Shown here: positions 1 to 9,061 of the stretch, piece after piece
Position numbering within the stretch: the first letter of the stretch is position 1
How the letters are laid out: each line of letters opens with the position of its first letter
Assembly: GCF_016587375.1 (NCBI RefSeq)
Contig: NZ_BNJG01000001.1
Span: 4,670,501 to 4,734,500, forward strand
Direction: 5' to 3'
DNA: 64,000 bases
DNA from: Ktedonobacter robiniae
Lineage (GTDB): Bacteria; Chloroflexota; Ktedonobacteria; Ktedonobacterales; Ktedonobacteraceae
Program-made: the position numbers and the translations under genes
The notes under the pieces: generated by a model
What the model saw: the letters and a program-made list of their open reading frames with translations, nothing else
What the model was told of the DNA's origin: nothing
Database searches by the model: none

Positions 1-2096
1 CAGCCCTCCAGCGCCTTGGACCATCAGCCTCGTCACTCCATATCCCGTTCGAGGATGTTATGTCATCCCTGATCTACCTGTCTCAGCATGGTATGCCCGA
101 TGTGAGTCAGGCAGGCACAGCCCTCAACTATATGATGGCCGCGCTCTCTGCACCATCAAGTACGGCTGCAAGTACCCTGAAGGCTCTTGGCGTGAGCATG
201 TACGACATGAAGGGACACCTCAAAGACCTGCCAACAATGGTGAGTGACCTGTTCGCTGCCCTCGCTAAACAACCGGACTCACAGGCAGCCGTGGACTTGC
301 GCAGCATCCTTAATATTCGATCCGGTCAGGCTGGTAAGGTCATGGGAGCCAACCCAAACATCAAGGCCGACCTCCAGCAGGGTGCGAAAAATGTAAAGAA
401 CGCAGAGGATACCAACTACCTGGGACAGTCGGTTGACAAAATCCGTGGAGACTTCAACCAGTCATTCGCTCGCTTGCAATCAACCTGGAACTCCACGTGG
501 TCTTTGCTGTTGCTTCCAGTGGTGCAGTGGTTGACACCAATCCTTAATAGCCTCAATACCTTCGTCAGCACGCTCGGCAAAGCCAACCCGTCAACCAAGG
601 AGTTTGTTGCCATCATGGCTCTCATTCTGATTGTCGCGGTCCCAATTATCGGCGTGGTTCTTGGTATTGCGGCAGGGTTCATAATGCTTATCGCCGTGAT
701 AGGGTGGATACCCCTGGTGATCGCGGGTATCGTCGTCCTGGTAGGAATAGCAGCAGCGGCAGTCATTGCCTGGTGGGGGCCGATCTCAGGCTTCTTCGTG
801 GGCTTGTGGAATGGCATCAAATCGGTAACTGCATCAGTGATTGCTTGGTTCCACAACGCATGGGCAGTCGTGGTTCAGTGGTTCATTGGCGTCTGGGGCG
901 GGACCGTCCACGCGGTGCAATCCGTAGCCAACGGAGTGAAATCCGCCTGGTCGAGTACCGTGAGCTGGCTGTCTGGAATTTGGCATGGTATCCAGGGAGC
1001 CTGGAATACATCGATTCATGCGATAGGCAATGCACTCAAGGCCGTTTGGGGCGGGATTGTCACCGCTCTTGGCATGTATGTCCATATGATGGTTGCCTAC
1101 TTCATGCTTCCAGTTACCGCGATGCAATGGTTGTATAACCACAACTATTACGTACAGCGTTTTGTGGACATGGTGGTCGGAGGCTTCAAATGGCTGGGGC
1201 AGCAGACAGTCATCATCTGGAACAACTTTCTCGGCTGGCTGAGTGGCACCGCTTTTCCAGCCCTCAAGTCAGCGTTCGCCGCAGTAGTCGGCTTCCTCTA
1301 CATCGTGTTTGTGAAGCCCTTCGTCGATTCCTTTAACTTCGTCTGGCATTGGGTTCAGGTTGGATGGAATGCGGCAGTCGGCTGGATCAACGGCACCGGG
1401 ATTCCGCTCCTCAAAGCCGCGTGGGGCATCGTCGTTTCCGGTATCAATGCGCTCTTTGTCAACCCGGCCAGGGACGCTATGGGAAAAATTACAGGCGCTA
1501 TTATGTGGGCGTGGAACGGGGCTGTGGGTGCCTTCAACTGGTTAAAGAATTGGTTCGCGTCGTGGGCACCAGGGTTTATCAATAGCGTAGGGCAGTACCT
1601 AGGTGGCTTTGGTCATAGAATATACCAGAGTCTCGTTCAGCCTTTCGTAGATGTTGGACACATGCTGTACACCTCTGGATTAAACTTCATCAATATGCTA
1701 GCAAAAGGTATTACCGATAACATACCCAGGCTGATAGGTGCGGTGTCAGGTGCGGCGAAAGCGGTTTGGTCCTTCCTCGGCTTCCACTCCCCCACGAAGG
1801 AGGGGCCACTGAGTGATTCTGATCAGTATATGCCGAACATGATGAAGATGATGGCAACGGGCATCACGAAGAATACACATCTGGTCACTGGAGCAGTCAG
1901 CCACGTTGCGAATGGTATTGCGACTGGTATCAACACGCCGACTGTCGCTCGCCTCAACTCGGTTGGGGGCCAGGGCCAGCAAGGTCAGGTGACCAACATC
2001 GCCCTCAATGTGGATGGGAAGACGGTTGGCACTGCTGTGTTCAATCATCTGACTGGACAAATGCAACTCAACGGACTCAACCGACAAGGAAGATAA
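1..2096 (+). CDS. Phage tail tape measure protein (5' truncated by window)
   Basis: This is the scaffold that sets tail length in long-tailed phages. The frame is open to base 3 without a stop, so the first visible ATG (60) is internal and the gene starts left of the window. The visible N-terminal part has the tape-measure core pattern, with an alanine-rich helix followed by AGTALNYMM and LKALGV. At about residues 180-235 of the visible ATG-initiated part there are two or three hydrophobic segments. These are followed by repeated tryptophan-rich amphipathic units with W-N-G-I type spacing. The C-terminus (LGFHSPTKEGPLSDSDQYMP) is a common tape-measure ending. The next gene starts 4 bp downstream, consistent with a late operon. 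Confidence 0.88.
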   Translation, partial: ALQRLGPSASSLHIPFEDVMSSLIYLSQHGMPDVSQAGTALNYMMAALSAPSSTAASTLKALGVSMYDMKGHLKDLPTMVSDLFAALAKQPDSQAAVDLRSILNIRSGQAGKVMGANPNIKADLQQGAKNVKNAEDTNYLGQSVDKIRGDFNQSFARLQSTWNSTWSLLLLPVVQWLTPILNSLNTFVSTLGKANPSTKEFVAIMALILIVAVPIIGVVLGIAAGFIMLIAVIGWIPLVIAGIVVLVGIAAAAVIAWWGPISGFFVGLWNGIKSVTASVIAWFHNAWAVVVQWFIGVWGGTVHAVQSVANGVKSAWSSTVSWLSGIWHGIQGAWNTSIHAIGNALKAVWGGIVTALGMYVHMMVAYFMLPVTAMQWLYNHNYYVQRFVDMVVGGFKWLGQQTVIIWNNFLGWLSGTAFPALKSAFAAVVGFLYIVFVKPFVDSFNFVWHWVQVGWNAAVGWINGTGIPLLKAAWGIVVSGINALFVNPARDAMGKITGAIMWAWNGAVGAFNWLKNWFASWAPGFINSVGQYLGGFGHRIYQSLVQPFVDVGHMLYTSGLNFINMLAKGITDNIPRLIGAVSGAAKAVWSFLGFHSPTKEGPLSDSDQYMPNMMKMMATGITKNTHLVTGAVSHVANGIATGINTPTVARLNSVGGQGQQGQVTNIALNVDGKTVGTAVFNHLTGQMQLNGLNRQGR

Positions 2097-2100
2097 CCTC

Positions 2101-4368
2101 ATGCCCATTGTCACTACTCCCTTTAGCCCTAGAGGCGTCACGCAAGGTGGGATAAAGGTCGTACTCGCAGGGCAGGACATCACACCGTACATCGACGAAA
2201 GTTCGATTGACATCAAGGACACCTTGGGTCAGGGCGCTGGCTCTGGCTCAGGGGCCAGTCCTCGTGCGTCGACCTTCACGCTGAAGTCCTCACTTGGTCC
2301 TGCTGCCACTGCCGTTGGTTCCGGTACGCGACCGACACAACCGATGTTGGTGAGAAACGGCGAGATCGTCATCTATGATGCGAACAACAACCGCATCTTT
2401 GGCGGATATCTCACCAAGATCACTGACCAGACAGAAACGACGCAGGTGTACACCCAACTCGAAGGGGTGGACTACTATCAGACGTTCGCTCGCACGATTG
2501 TCAATGACATCTATTCCGGTTCCGACGTACAGATCCTGACGCAACTGCTTCAGAAGTATGCGCCCCAGATCAACATCAAGACGATCCCGACGCTTGGTTC
2601 CATGACGTTCTCCCTGAAGAACTACCGGAACAAGACGCTGCTTGACTGTCTCACTGACATCATCGACAGCACCGGGTATCAGGCATGGGTTGATCCCTAT
2701 AAGAACTTCCATTACGTGTCTCCTGGTTCTGCCTCAACCGCTCCGTTCAAGCTGTCGAACAATCCCGACTTTGTGACCAGCTTCCAGGTTGGTGTGGACT
2801 CCTATGAGATCGATGATAATGCCATCATAAACAGGGTGTATTTTTATGGTGGTCGTAAACCCTCCAACGACTTCGTGCAAGACCTCTCTCCCCAGGTCAA
2901 CGGCAATAACACCACCTTCCTTCTGGCCTACTACCCAAGAACAGCGAGTGACGGTAAGGTCCATGCCTACGTCAACGGCGTCGAGAAAACCATTGGCTAT
3001 CAAGCAGGCACCACACTCAAAGACAAGCTCAGGAGCCAGGGTGGCACCGCCGATGTGTTGCTCAATGCTGACGCCCACACCTTGACCTTCGACATCGCTC
3101 CACCAGCAGGCTCGACGGTGACCTGCAAATACCGCTATGAACTTCCTCTGATGGTGGTCCTCCCTGATCCCGTTTCTGTGCGCTACTTCGGTGGCTACTT
3201 TGATGGCACCGTCAGCGACCAGACGGTAGTGGATACCCAGGTCGCTATCCAGCGAGCGAAGGTACTTCTCCTGGAGCAAGCGTATGGACTCAGGACGCTG
3301 AAGCTGCGATGCTGGCGTTCGGGCTTGCAGTCAGGTATGGTCCTGCGTGTGGATCACTCCATTCGCGGTATCCATGATTCCTTCATCGTACAGGAAGTCG
3401 ATATTAAGCCGATGGGCAATGGCTTCTTTGAATACGATGTGACCTGCGGCGCATGGAACTGGTCGATGGTGGACATCCTCAACCACCTCTTTGCTGCTGC
3501 CCAACCGAACGACACTTCCTCACAGGAATCCACGACCCAGATTGACGACCAGGAGCAGAACGAGAACCTCTCCCTCAGCTTCTCTGTCAGTACAACTACG
3601 ACCAAGTTTGGCACCTACCTCGCGCATACCTTTGCCTTGGGTGACGGTCGTGATGCCTACGCTGGCTTCTGTAGCATTGGTGGTCCCAACTATGTGAACT
3701 CCGTTCTCGCTGATGCCCCTATACGCTACTACTCTATGGATGAGTCGAGCGGTACGGTGGTGAACGACCTGGGAAGTCAGCAACAGAATGGAGCACTCAC
3801 TGGTGGTGTGTTGCTCGGCCATCCTGGACCGATCCTGAACTGGCCTACGAATGCAGACGCCTTCGATGGAAGTACAGGCTACATCAACCTCCCGATGACT
3901 GGCCTCCCACGTGGCACTGATGCAACCTATGAGATATGGGTCAACACCTCCTCGTTTGCCAACCAGGGAACGGCAGCTATCTCGCCACGCTACATGTCCA
4001 TCAACGTGGACGGGACGAATGCGATCCACATAGCTGCGGTGGCAACAGGCGGTTTTACCTTCCAGGTCAACTACTCTGGTGGCATTGCCAACCTTGCCAC
4101 GACAGCAAGCCTGAATAGGTGGTATCACATCGTCGGTGTTTGGCAGGCGGCTACCCACACAATTGCCCTCTACCTGAACGGCGCTCCAGCTCCATATATC
4201 AGTGTAGGCAATTACGGCTTTGGTACAGCAGGTGCCAACATCGGTCGCAGAGTTGATGGAAGTGGCTATGCGGCTGGAAACATGGCCCATGCTGCCATCT
4301 ACAACTACGCTCTCTCGCCCGCTCGCATCCTCGCGCATACAAACATGGGACTACTTGGACATGAATAA
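2101..4368 (+). CDS. Phage tail/baseplate protein with C-terminal LamG-like domain
   Basis: The 755-residue protein follows the tape measure, the usual place of a distal-tail or tail-associated protein. The start has a good ribosome site (AAGGAAGA) 7 bases upstream. The first 480 residues or so resemble tail/late-control type proteins (beta-rich, with a QLEGVDYYQTFAR stretch and a repeated-strand core); I cannot name the exact family. From about residue 540 to the end there is a concanavalin-like LamG_3 fold, shown by SMDESSGTVVNDLGS, DGSTGYINLP, YEIWVNTSS, RWYHIVGVW and ALYLNGAP. Such modules usually bind surface glycans, so a host-binding role is inferred. It overlaps the next gene by 8 bases. 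Confidence 0.75.
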   Translation: MPIVTTPFSPRGVTQGGIKVVLAGQDITPYIDESSIDIKDTLGQGAGSGSGASPRASTFTLKSSLGPAATAVGSGTRPTQPMLVRNGEIVIYDANNNRIFGGYLTKITDQTETTQVYTQLEGVDYYQTFARTIVNDIYSGSDVQILTQLLQKYAPQINIKTIPTLGSMTFSLKNYRNKTLLDCLTDIIDSTGYQAWVDPYKNFHYVSPGSASTAPFKLSNNPDFVTSFQVGVDSYEIDDNAIINRVYFYGGRKPSNDFVQDLSPQVNGNNTTFLLAYYPRTASDGKVHAYVNGVEKTIGYQAGTTLKDKLRSQGGTADVLLNADAHTLTFDIAPPAGSTVTCKYRYELPLMVVLPDPVSVRYFGGYFDGTVSDQTVVDTQVAIQRAKVLLLEQAYGLRTLKLRCWRSGLQSGMVLRVDHSIRGIHDSFIVQEVDIKPMGNGFFEYDVTCGAWNWSMVDILNHLFAAAQPNDTSSQESTTQIDDQEQNENLSLSFSVSTTTTKFGTYLAHTFALGDGRDAYAGFCSIGGPNYVNSVLADAPIRYYSMDESSGTVVNDLGSQQQNGALTGGVLLGHPGPILNWPTNADAFDGSTGYINLPMTGLPRGTDATYEIWVNTSSFANQGTAAISPRYMSINVDGTNAIHIAAVATGGFTFQVNYSGGIANLATTASLNRWYHIVGVWQAATHTIALYLNGAPAPYISVGNYGFGTAGANIGRRVDGSGYAAGNMAHAAIYNYALSPARILAHTNMGLLGHE

Positions 4369-5068
4369 CCTCAAGCTCGCCTGCACGTGGACAGTGCTCG
4401 AACGCGAGTGGCTTCCTATCTCTCGCCGGGAGATCTGGATACCACGCCTCGAACGCAAGAATCTGTTCACGAACTATGGCTTAACGGCTCTGGCCTCCGC
4501 TCCCTCTGGCAACTATGTTGCTCCCATCTACCTCGCAGTCGAGTCGTTCTACTCCCCTTTGAACGCACAAGCCAATCCCGGTGATATGTCCTTCTCACTG
4601 AACACTCGCGTCGATCAGTCGGGAGACACCCAGGTAGTTGTAGATATCGGGAGTATTAACCAGGAGGTAGTAACCTTTAGCTCGGTGAGTGGCACGTCTG
4701 CTCCCTACACCTATACGCTCTCTACTCCCCTGCAAAACTCCCACCCGGCCAATGCCCCGGTAGTACGACAGGTGAGTGCGAATGACACTATCTCCAACCT
4801 GACAACTGAGGTGCAGTACGATCCAGTCAACTTCCCAGGACTGCGACTGGCCTCTGGTGCGGGCTACTCCAGCGGGAATGGGCAGTACACTATCCAGTTC
4901 TACTTTACGGCGACGATGGCGGTAGCATACTTCGCTACCTGTGGCCTCACCGACTCCCAGACTATCAGCCAGGGCAATCTGCATAATCACTTCACGTTGG
5001 GCTACGATCACTCGCTTGGGCAGAACGACGTGCAGATTAATGGCAACCTCACCATAGTGAATAGTTAG
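4361..5068 (+). CDS. Phage tail protein of unknown function
   Basis: I chose the ATG at 4361, which overlaps the end of the preceding gene by 8 bases, because the frame upstream of it only shadows the LamG domain. The product is 235 residues, beta-rich, with a short basic N-terminus (REWLPISRREIWIPRLERKN) and strands resembling receptor-binding or baseplate upper proteins. No catalytic motif is visible. Its place between the LamG tail protein and a repeat-containing fibre protein suggests it belongs to the tail tip. Function is inferred from position only. Confidence 0.7.
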   Translation: MNNLKLACTWTVLEREWLPISRREIWIPRLERKNLFTNYGLTALASAPSGNYVAPIYLAVESFYSPLNAQANPGDMSFSLNTRVDQSGDTQVVVDIGSINQEVVTFSSVSGTSAPYTYTLSTPLQNSHPANAPVVRQVSANDTISNLTTEVQYDPVNFPGLRLASGAGYSSGNGQYTIQFYFTATMAVAYFATCGLTDSQTISQGNLHNHFTLGYDHSLGQNDVQINGNLTIVNS

Positions 5069-5076
5069 GAATACGC

Positions 5077-6456
5077 ATGGCACTCATAGTTCGACAAAAC
5101 GGTACAGGTGCAGCCAACCTCGTCCAGGCTCAGTGGTTTAACGACTACTACAATCTGCTGACTGGAGCGATGGCCGACCAGCCAGTGACTATCAATAACA
5201 CGCTGATGCTCAAGCAGATCGCATACACGCCACCTGCGGCACCTACCCTCGCCCTGGTTGCGGGCACTGGCATGGGTACAGGTGCGTACACGTATGCCAT
5301 CACCTACGGCATGGGCGTCGGTCAGACACTCCCAGGCACCACAGCCACCGTCACCACCACGAGCACCAGTGCCCAGGTCGCCCTCTCGAATATCCCAGTT
5401 GGTCCTGCTGGTACGACCTACCGCAACATCTACCGCTCGAAGGTAGGCACAAGCTCGCCACTGTATCTGGTCACAACGATAGGGAACAACACCACCACGA
5501 CCTATACCGACACGGCGGCTGATACCGCGCTCACGTCTGTCGCGGGCGCGCACGATAAGTTTGGTGGCTACCTACGGATGCAGGACCAGAATGGCATCAA
5601 TGTTATTGAGCTATTCCCTGATGGTGCGGTCAAGTTTGATACTGGCAAAATCATCACCGATGGCAATGGGAACCTCACGATCAGCAATGGCACGTTCACC
5701 ATCAACGGTACGTCCTACCTGGGAACGACGAACGTCTACGGCCCACTTGCAATGCAGCCCGGTCAGCTTCTCTCCAGCCTTGGCAACGTGAATATTCAGG
5801 CGATAAGTGGTCCTCCCCCAAGCGGAGCGCAGACCGTTGTACAGGCAGGTGGTAGCTTGAGCGTGGGTGCCTATCAGTATGCCTATACCTACACTACAGC
5901 AGATGGTGGTGAAACGGCTTTAAGTCCTGCAACATCGGCCACAACCACAACTGGAAATACAGCAGTCACCTACCAAAGTTTGGGTGTCGGACCCACAGGC
6001 ACAACCGGGAGGAAAGTCTACAGGACGAAGGTGGGCGGGTCTACCTTCTACTTCCTTCGGTCGATTGATAATGCCGTCTCATACGTCTACGATACCGCAG
6101 CGGATACGACCCTTACTGTGGTCGCACCTACGCACCCGACCTTCGGCGGCACCCTAAATGTCAAGGACCAGAACGGTGTTGTGCAGGCACAGATCACGTC
6201 TGATGGCCGTTTGGATATCAATAGTATCGCCCTTACATCAGGTTCTATCAGCCGCTTTCAGTTGTTTAATGGATCTGGTGCCCAAACGATCACGCACAAT
6301 TGGGGCATAGCTCCTGATCTCGTCCTCGTCCAATACACGGGTTCCTTCGGTTCGCCTCCAAGTTCAATCCCCGTTGTAACAGGGTTCAGCACCACAACAT
6401 TTGGAGTCTCTGCCCAGAGCGCCTATTCCTGGTTAGCAGTCGCCATTAAGTTTTAG
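5077..6456 (+). CDS. Tail fibre-like protein with two tandem beta repeats
   Basis: The 459-residue protein contains two copies of an approximately 90-residue unit at about residues 60-155 and 255-355. Both share the order GAY-Y-TY, a T/S-rich stretch, VGPTGTTxRKVYRTKVG-like strands, Y-TDTAADT-L and then FGG-L-DQNG. The DQNG segments (QDQNGINVIELFPDG and KDQNGVVQAQITSDG) look like the collar of a trimeric fibre shaft. The last 70 residues carry a compact GAQTITHNWG/PDLVLVQYTG domain that probably forms the fibre tip. A receptor-binding function is inferred. It starts 9 bp after the previous gene with an AGGAA ribosome site. Confidence 0.72.
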   Translation: MALIVRQNGTGAANLVQAQWFNDYYNLLTGAMADQPVTINNTLMLKQIAYTPPAAPTLALVAGTGMGTGAYTYAITYGMGVGQTLPGTTATVTTTSTSAQVALSNIPVGPAGTTYRNIYRSKVGTSSPLYLVTTIGNNTTTTYTDTAADTALTSVAGAHDKFGGYLRMQDQNGINVIELFPDGAVKFDTGKIITDGNGNLTISNGTFTINGTSYLGTTNVYGPLAMQPGQLLSSLGNVNIQAISGPPPSGAQTVVQAGGSLSVGAYQYAYTYTTADGGETALSPATSATTTTGNTAVTYQSLGVGPTGTTGRKVYRTKVGGSTFYFLRSIDNAVSYVYDTAADTTLTVVAPTHPTFGGTLNVKDQNGVVQAQITSDGRLDINSIALTSGSISRFQLFNGSGAQTITHNWGIAPDLVLVQYTGSFGSPPSSIPVVTGFSTTTFGVSAQSAYSWLAVAIKF

Positions 6457-6471
6457 TAAGGAAAGAACATA

Positions 6472-6765
6472 ATGACTTCCACATCCTGTATTAAGCGAAC
6501 ATTCTGGTACGCCGTAGACTGGTCTGTTCCCGGTGGTCTGGAGCCTGACATCGCATCCATCGCGGCGCTCTCCCTGACTGGACTCGTGTACAACGGCACT
6601 GGTGCTAACCCTCGCGATGCACAACTCAACCAACTAAATACTCTGCTTATAGCAGATGTGTTCCTCGACCCCGCGAACGATCAGGCAGTACTCGATATCC
6701 TCGCGAAGACCCCGAACGTGCTGACCTATTCAACCACCATCACCCTCACCAACCTCTACGCCTAG
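6472..6765 (+). CDS. Small phage protein, unknown
   Basis: The 97-residue protein has a clear ribosome site (AAGGAAAG) 7 bases before the ATG. It contains VDWSVPGGLEPDIASIAAL near the start and a C-terminal LTYSTTITLTNLYA strand. I recognise no family. It lies in the late operon between the fibre and lysis genes, so a minor tail or fibre-accessory role is possible. Confidence 0.6.
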   Translation: MTSTSCIKRTFWYAVDWSVPGGLEPDIASIAALSLTGLVYNGTGANPRDAQLNQLNTLLIADVFLDPANDQAVLDILAKTPNVLTYSTTITLTNLYA

Positions 6766-6792
6766 CTTGCCTTTCCCCCAGGAGTCCTCCCC

Positions 6793-6993
6793 TTGAAACA
6801 GTACCTCACTCTCCCTACCCTCAAGCAAGTGCAAGAGCTGACTCTCCTCGCCAAGCACTACGAAGCCATGCTCCAGACGATCCGCGCCTCCCTGGCGAAG
6901 GTCATCGAGGACGAGATAGAAATCGACATCTCGAATGGTGACTGGCATCTCGATACCGACACAGGAGCGATTGAGCATGTCACCGCAGATTAA
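6793..6993 (+). CDS. Small phage protein, unknown, TTG start
   Basis: The 66-residue product starts at TTG 6793, preceded by AGGAGTCC about 5-12 bases upstream. It is mainly helical (LKQVQELTLLAKHYEAML and IRASLAKVIEDEIEID) and acidic at its C-terminus. It overlaps the next gene by 17 bases, which supports translational coupling and a real gene. No function can be assigned. Confidence 0.55.
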   Translation: MKQYLTLPTLKQVQELTLLAKHYEAMLQTIRASLAKVIEDEIEIDISNGDWHLDTDTGAIEHVTAD

Positions 6994-7252
6994 CCCAGAC
7001 TACCAAGAAATCAGGCAAATTGTGGTGGACGCAATCGAACCCCTCAAGGAGCAACTCGACAGGATTTACGAGTCCCTGAAAGACGACTATGCACGCAAGG
7101 ACGTGGTCGAACCCCAAATAGAGCACCTGCGAGAGGAGGTGAAGAATCTTAAAGAGCAGGTTGTCTCTACCCCGCAAAAGCTCCTCATGTATGTAGGCTC
7201 TATCGCCGCTCTCATCTGGACTCTCTACAACATCCTCCAGACTTTCAAGTAA
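6977..7252 (+). CDS. XhlA/hemolysin-type phage membrane protein
   Basis: I place the start at ATG 6977, overlapping the previous gene, not at the upstream ATG 6935 which would double the overlap. The 91-residue product has a long charged coiled coil (roughly residues 5-65, IEPLKEQLDRIYESLKD and IEHLREEVKNLKEQV) followed by one C-terminal transmembrane helix (LLMYVGSIAALIWTLYNIL). This layout is that of XhlA-like proteins found beside phage amidase and holin genes, and here the amidase follows 9 bp downstream. A role in lysis is inferred from layout and position. Confidence 0.65.
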   Translation: MSPQINPDYQEIRQIVVDAIEPLKEQLDRIYESLKDDYARKDVVEPQIEHLREEVKNLKEQVVSTPQKLLMYVGSIAALIWTLYNILQTFK

Positions 7253-7260
7253 GGAGTCAC

Positions 7261-8436
7261 ATGAACATCATCCAAATGCCCACCAGTAACTTCTTCCCCA
7301 ATCGCGCTGGCTACAAGCCCAAGTGGTTGATCCTGCATGGGACTGCTGGTGGCTCTAGCGCACAAGGTGTCGCTCAGGGCTTCATCAACTCACAGGGCGG
7401 GAACAATCCCGTCAGCACGCACTACGTCATCGGCCAGGACGGTACGGTCGTGCAGTGTGTACAGGAGAAAGATGGAGCCTGGGGCAACGGTGGACCCCAG
7501 ACTGGCTGTGATCCCTGGTGGTCTACAGCTCTCAACCCCAACTACGTGACCATCTCGATTGAGCACGTGAAGCCACATACTGATAATTCAGATGCTCTCA
7601 CGGCTGCACAGCAGGCTGCATCCTTTGCCCTCATTCGCGAGATCTGTGATCGTTGGGGCATCCCGAAGCGAAAGGCCGACAAGTACGGTGGTATCACAGG
7701 CCACTTCTCCATCTCCCCGATTGATCGCGCTCGTTGTCCTGGCACCTATCCCTGGCAAGACCTCTTTAACTACTTAGGAGATGATATGCTTCAAATCTCT
7801 GATCCCTTCGCGAGCACCTACTTTAAGCAGGTATCAACCAACCCCCTCCGCTGGCAGTGCAACAACGGCTTCGCAGTCCTGGGTGGCCTCCTCGACTTCT
7901 ATCGCAAGATTGGTGGTGCGCTCCGGCTCCCAAAGGGGAATGAGCAGTACAACATCCCTGGCGTTGTGTGGCAGTTGTTTGAGGGAGGCATCGCGGTCTA
8001 CGACCCTAACGGGAAGGTCGACTCGTTCCACAATCCCTACGCTCCCTGCTACCTGCTGAAGCTGGATGCCGACCTCGCCAAGGCCATCCTGGGGATCACC
8101 GCTCTCCAGAACCAGATCGCCAAGCTCGGCAACTCCACGCAGCTCCAGACTCAGCTCGATGCTGCAAACAAGGCTCTCTCTGATGCGGTAGCCGCGAAGA
8201 AAGCGAGCGACGATCAACTGGCTGCGTTCCAGGCTCAGGCTCAGTCGGAGAAGGCTGCGCTCCAGGCCCAGGTGGACAAGGAACAGGCCCAGGTTGATCA
8301 GGCGGCGAAGGATGCGGCTGCGGCTCAGGCCCAGGTGGCTACCCTGCAAAACCAGATTGCAAACGCCCCTGACAAGACTGAAATCCTCAACGATTTGATT
8401 ACTGCCCTTCAGGCTGCTGCTAGTAAAATTGCTTAG
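7261..8436 (+). CDS. Endolysin: N-acetylmuramoyl-L-alanine amidase
   Basis: The enzyme cleaves the bond between muramic acid and the stem peptide of peptidoglycan at the end of the phage cycle. Residues about 15-170 form an Amidase_2 domain. Likely zinc ligands are H26 (LILHGTAGG), H148 (ITGHFSIS) and C159 (DRARCPG). The middle (about 185-265) resembles LGFP-type repeats (LRLPKGNEQYNIPG, VVWQLFEGGIAVYD). The C-terminal 120 residues form an alanine- and glutamine-rich coiled coil rather than an obvious wall-binding repeat. A strong AAGGAG site precedes the ATG, and the holin gene follows 11 bp later. Confidence 0.9.
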   Translation: MNIIQMPTSNFFPNRAGYKPKWLILHGTAGGSSAQGVAQGFINSQGGNNPVSTHYVIGQDGTVVQCVQEKDGAWGNGGPQTGCDPWWSTALNPNYVTISIEHVKPHTDNSDALTAAQQAASFALIREICDRWGIPKRKADKYGGITGHFSISPIDRARCPGTYPWQDLFNYLGDDMLQISDPFASTYFKQVSTNPLRWQCNNGFAVLGGLLDFYRKIGGALRLPKGNEQYNIPGVVWQLFEGGIAVYDPNGKVDSFHNPYAPCYLLKLDADLAKAILGITALQNQIAKLGNSTQLQTQLDAANKALSDAVAAKKASDDQLAAFQAQAQSEKAALQAQVDKEQAQVDQAAKDAAAAQAQVATLQNQIANAPDKTEILNDLITALQAAASKIA

Positions 8437-8447
8437 GAGAAAAGCAC

Positions 8448-8798
8448 ATGAACCTTACTGACATCCAGATTGCACTTATCACTCAGTTTGGCTTCCCTCT
8501 TGTGGTTGCCATCGTTGCCTACGTCTATAAGCTTCTGGTGGCTAAGCTCCCAGAGGCACAGCGAACGAAGGTGGAAGCTATCGTCAATCAGGCGGTTGTT
8601 GCTGTGGAGCAGGCCCAGGCGCTTGTTCCCGGCCAAGTCAAGAAGGACTATGCGACGAATCTCATCAACAGCCTGCTCAAGTCTGCTGGTGTGAAAGCGA
8701 CACCTGCACAGATCGACACCCTGATTGAGGCTGCGGTCTACCAGATGAACCAGGGCAAGCCCTCAACGGCTACTGCGGTTCTACCTGCTGTCAAATAA
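8448..8798 (+). CDS. Phage holin, LLH family
   Basis: Holins permeabilise the inner membrane to release the endolysin. The 116-residue protein has one N-terminal membrane helix (about 9-32, LITQFGFPLVVAIVAYVYKLLV), then an amphipathic region (VEAIVNQAVVAVEQAQ) and a C-terminal segment (DTLIEAAVYQMNQ). This is the arrangement of the phage_holin_LLH family. It directly follows the amidase and is the last rightward gene before a terminator, as expected for a lysis cassette. Confidence 0.85.
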   Translation: MNLTDIQIALITQFGFPLVVAIVAYVYKLLVAKLPEAQRTKVEAIVNQAVVAVEQAQALVPGQVKKDYATNLINSLLKSAGVKATPAQIDTLIEAAVYQMNQGKPSTATAVLPAVK

Positions 8799-8804
8799 AA
8801 GAAG

Positions 8805-8830
8805 ACCCCCTACCGATCTGGTAAGGGGTC
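8805..8830. terminator. Bidirectional terminator between convergent phage genes
   Basis: GACCCC and TAC arms pair with GTA and GGGGTC around a short loop, with one mismatch. The hairpin sits between the holin stop and the convergent leftward gene that ends at 8841, with A-rich and T-rich flanks. Confidence 0.7.
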
Positions 8831-8840
8831 AATCTTATTT

Positions 8841-9053
8841 CTAATTCATCCAGTCCTCCCACTGGTTATCTATCTCATCGGTGATGTAGACCAATTGATA
8901 GATGTCCTCTCCGAGGTCTTTGAAGCCGAGAGCAATCGGCCCATCCTTCCAGCGATAGGCAAGATCGTACTCACCAGGAGCCTCAACCAGATTGTCTTGC
9001 GTCTTGATGAAACCCTCTATCGCTGACTTCTGAAACGTGTCGTCTCCGTTCAT
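8841..9053 (-). CDS. Small acidic protein, unknown
   Basis: The 70-residue acidic protein (EDIYQLVYITDEIDNQWEDWMN at the end) has an AGGAGG ribosome site 6 bases before its ATG on the minus strand. This makes it a likely real gene. It lies 8 bp downstream of the HTH gene and is probably cotranscribed with it. No family is recognised. In this place it could be a partner of the regulator or a lysogeny-expressed accessory protein. Confidence 0.6.
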   Translation of the reverse strand: MNGDDTFQKSAIEGFIKTQDNLVEAPGEYDLAYRWKDGPIALGFKDLGEDIYQLVYITDEIDNQWEDWMN

Positions 9054-9061
9054 AGTTCCTC

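Noticed and set aside
3520..4338. 272-codon minus-strand frame inside the LamG tail protein
   Set aside because: The plus-strand product has clear domain structure; the antisense frame shows no motif and no start signal.
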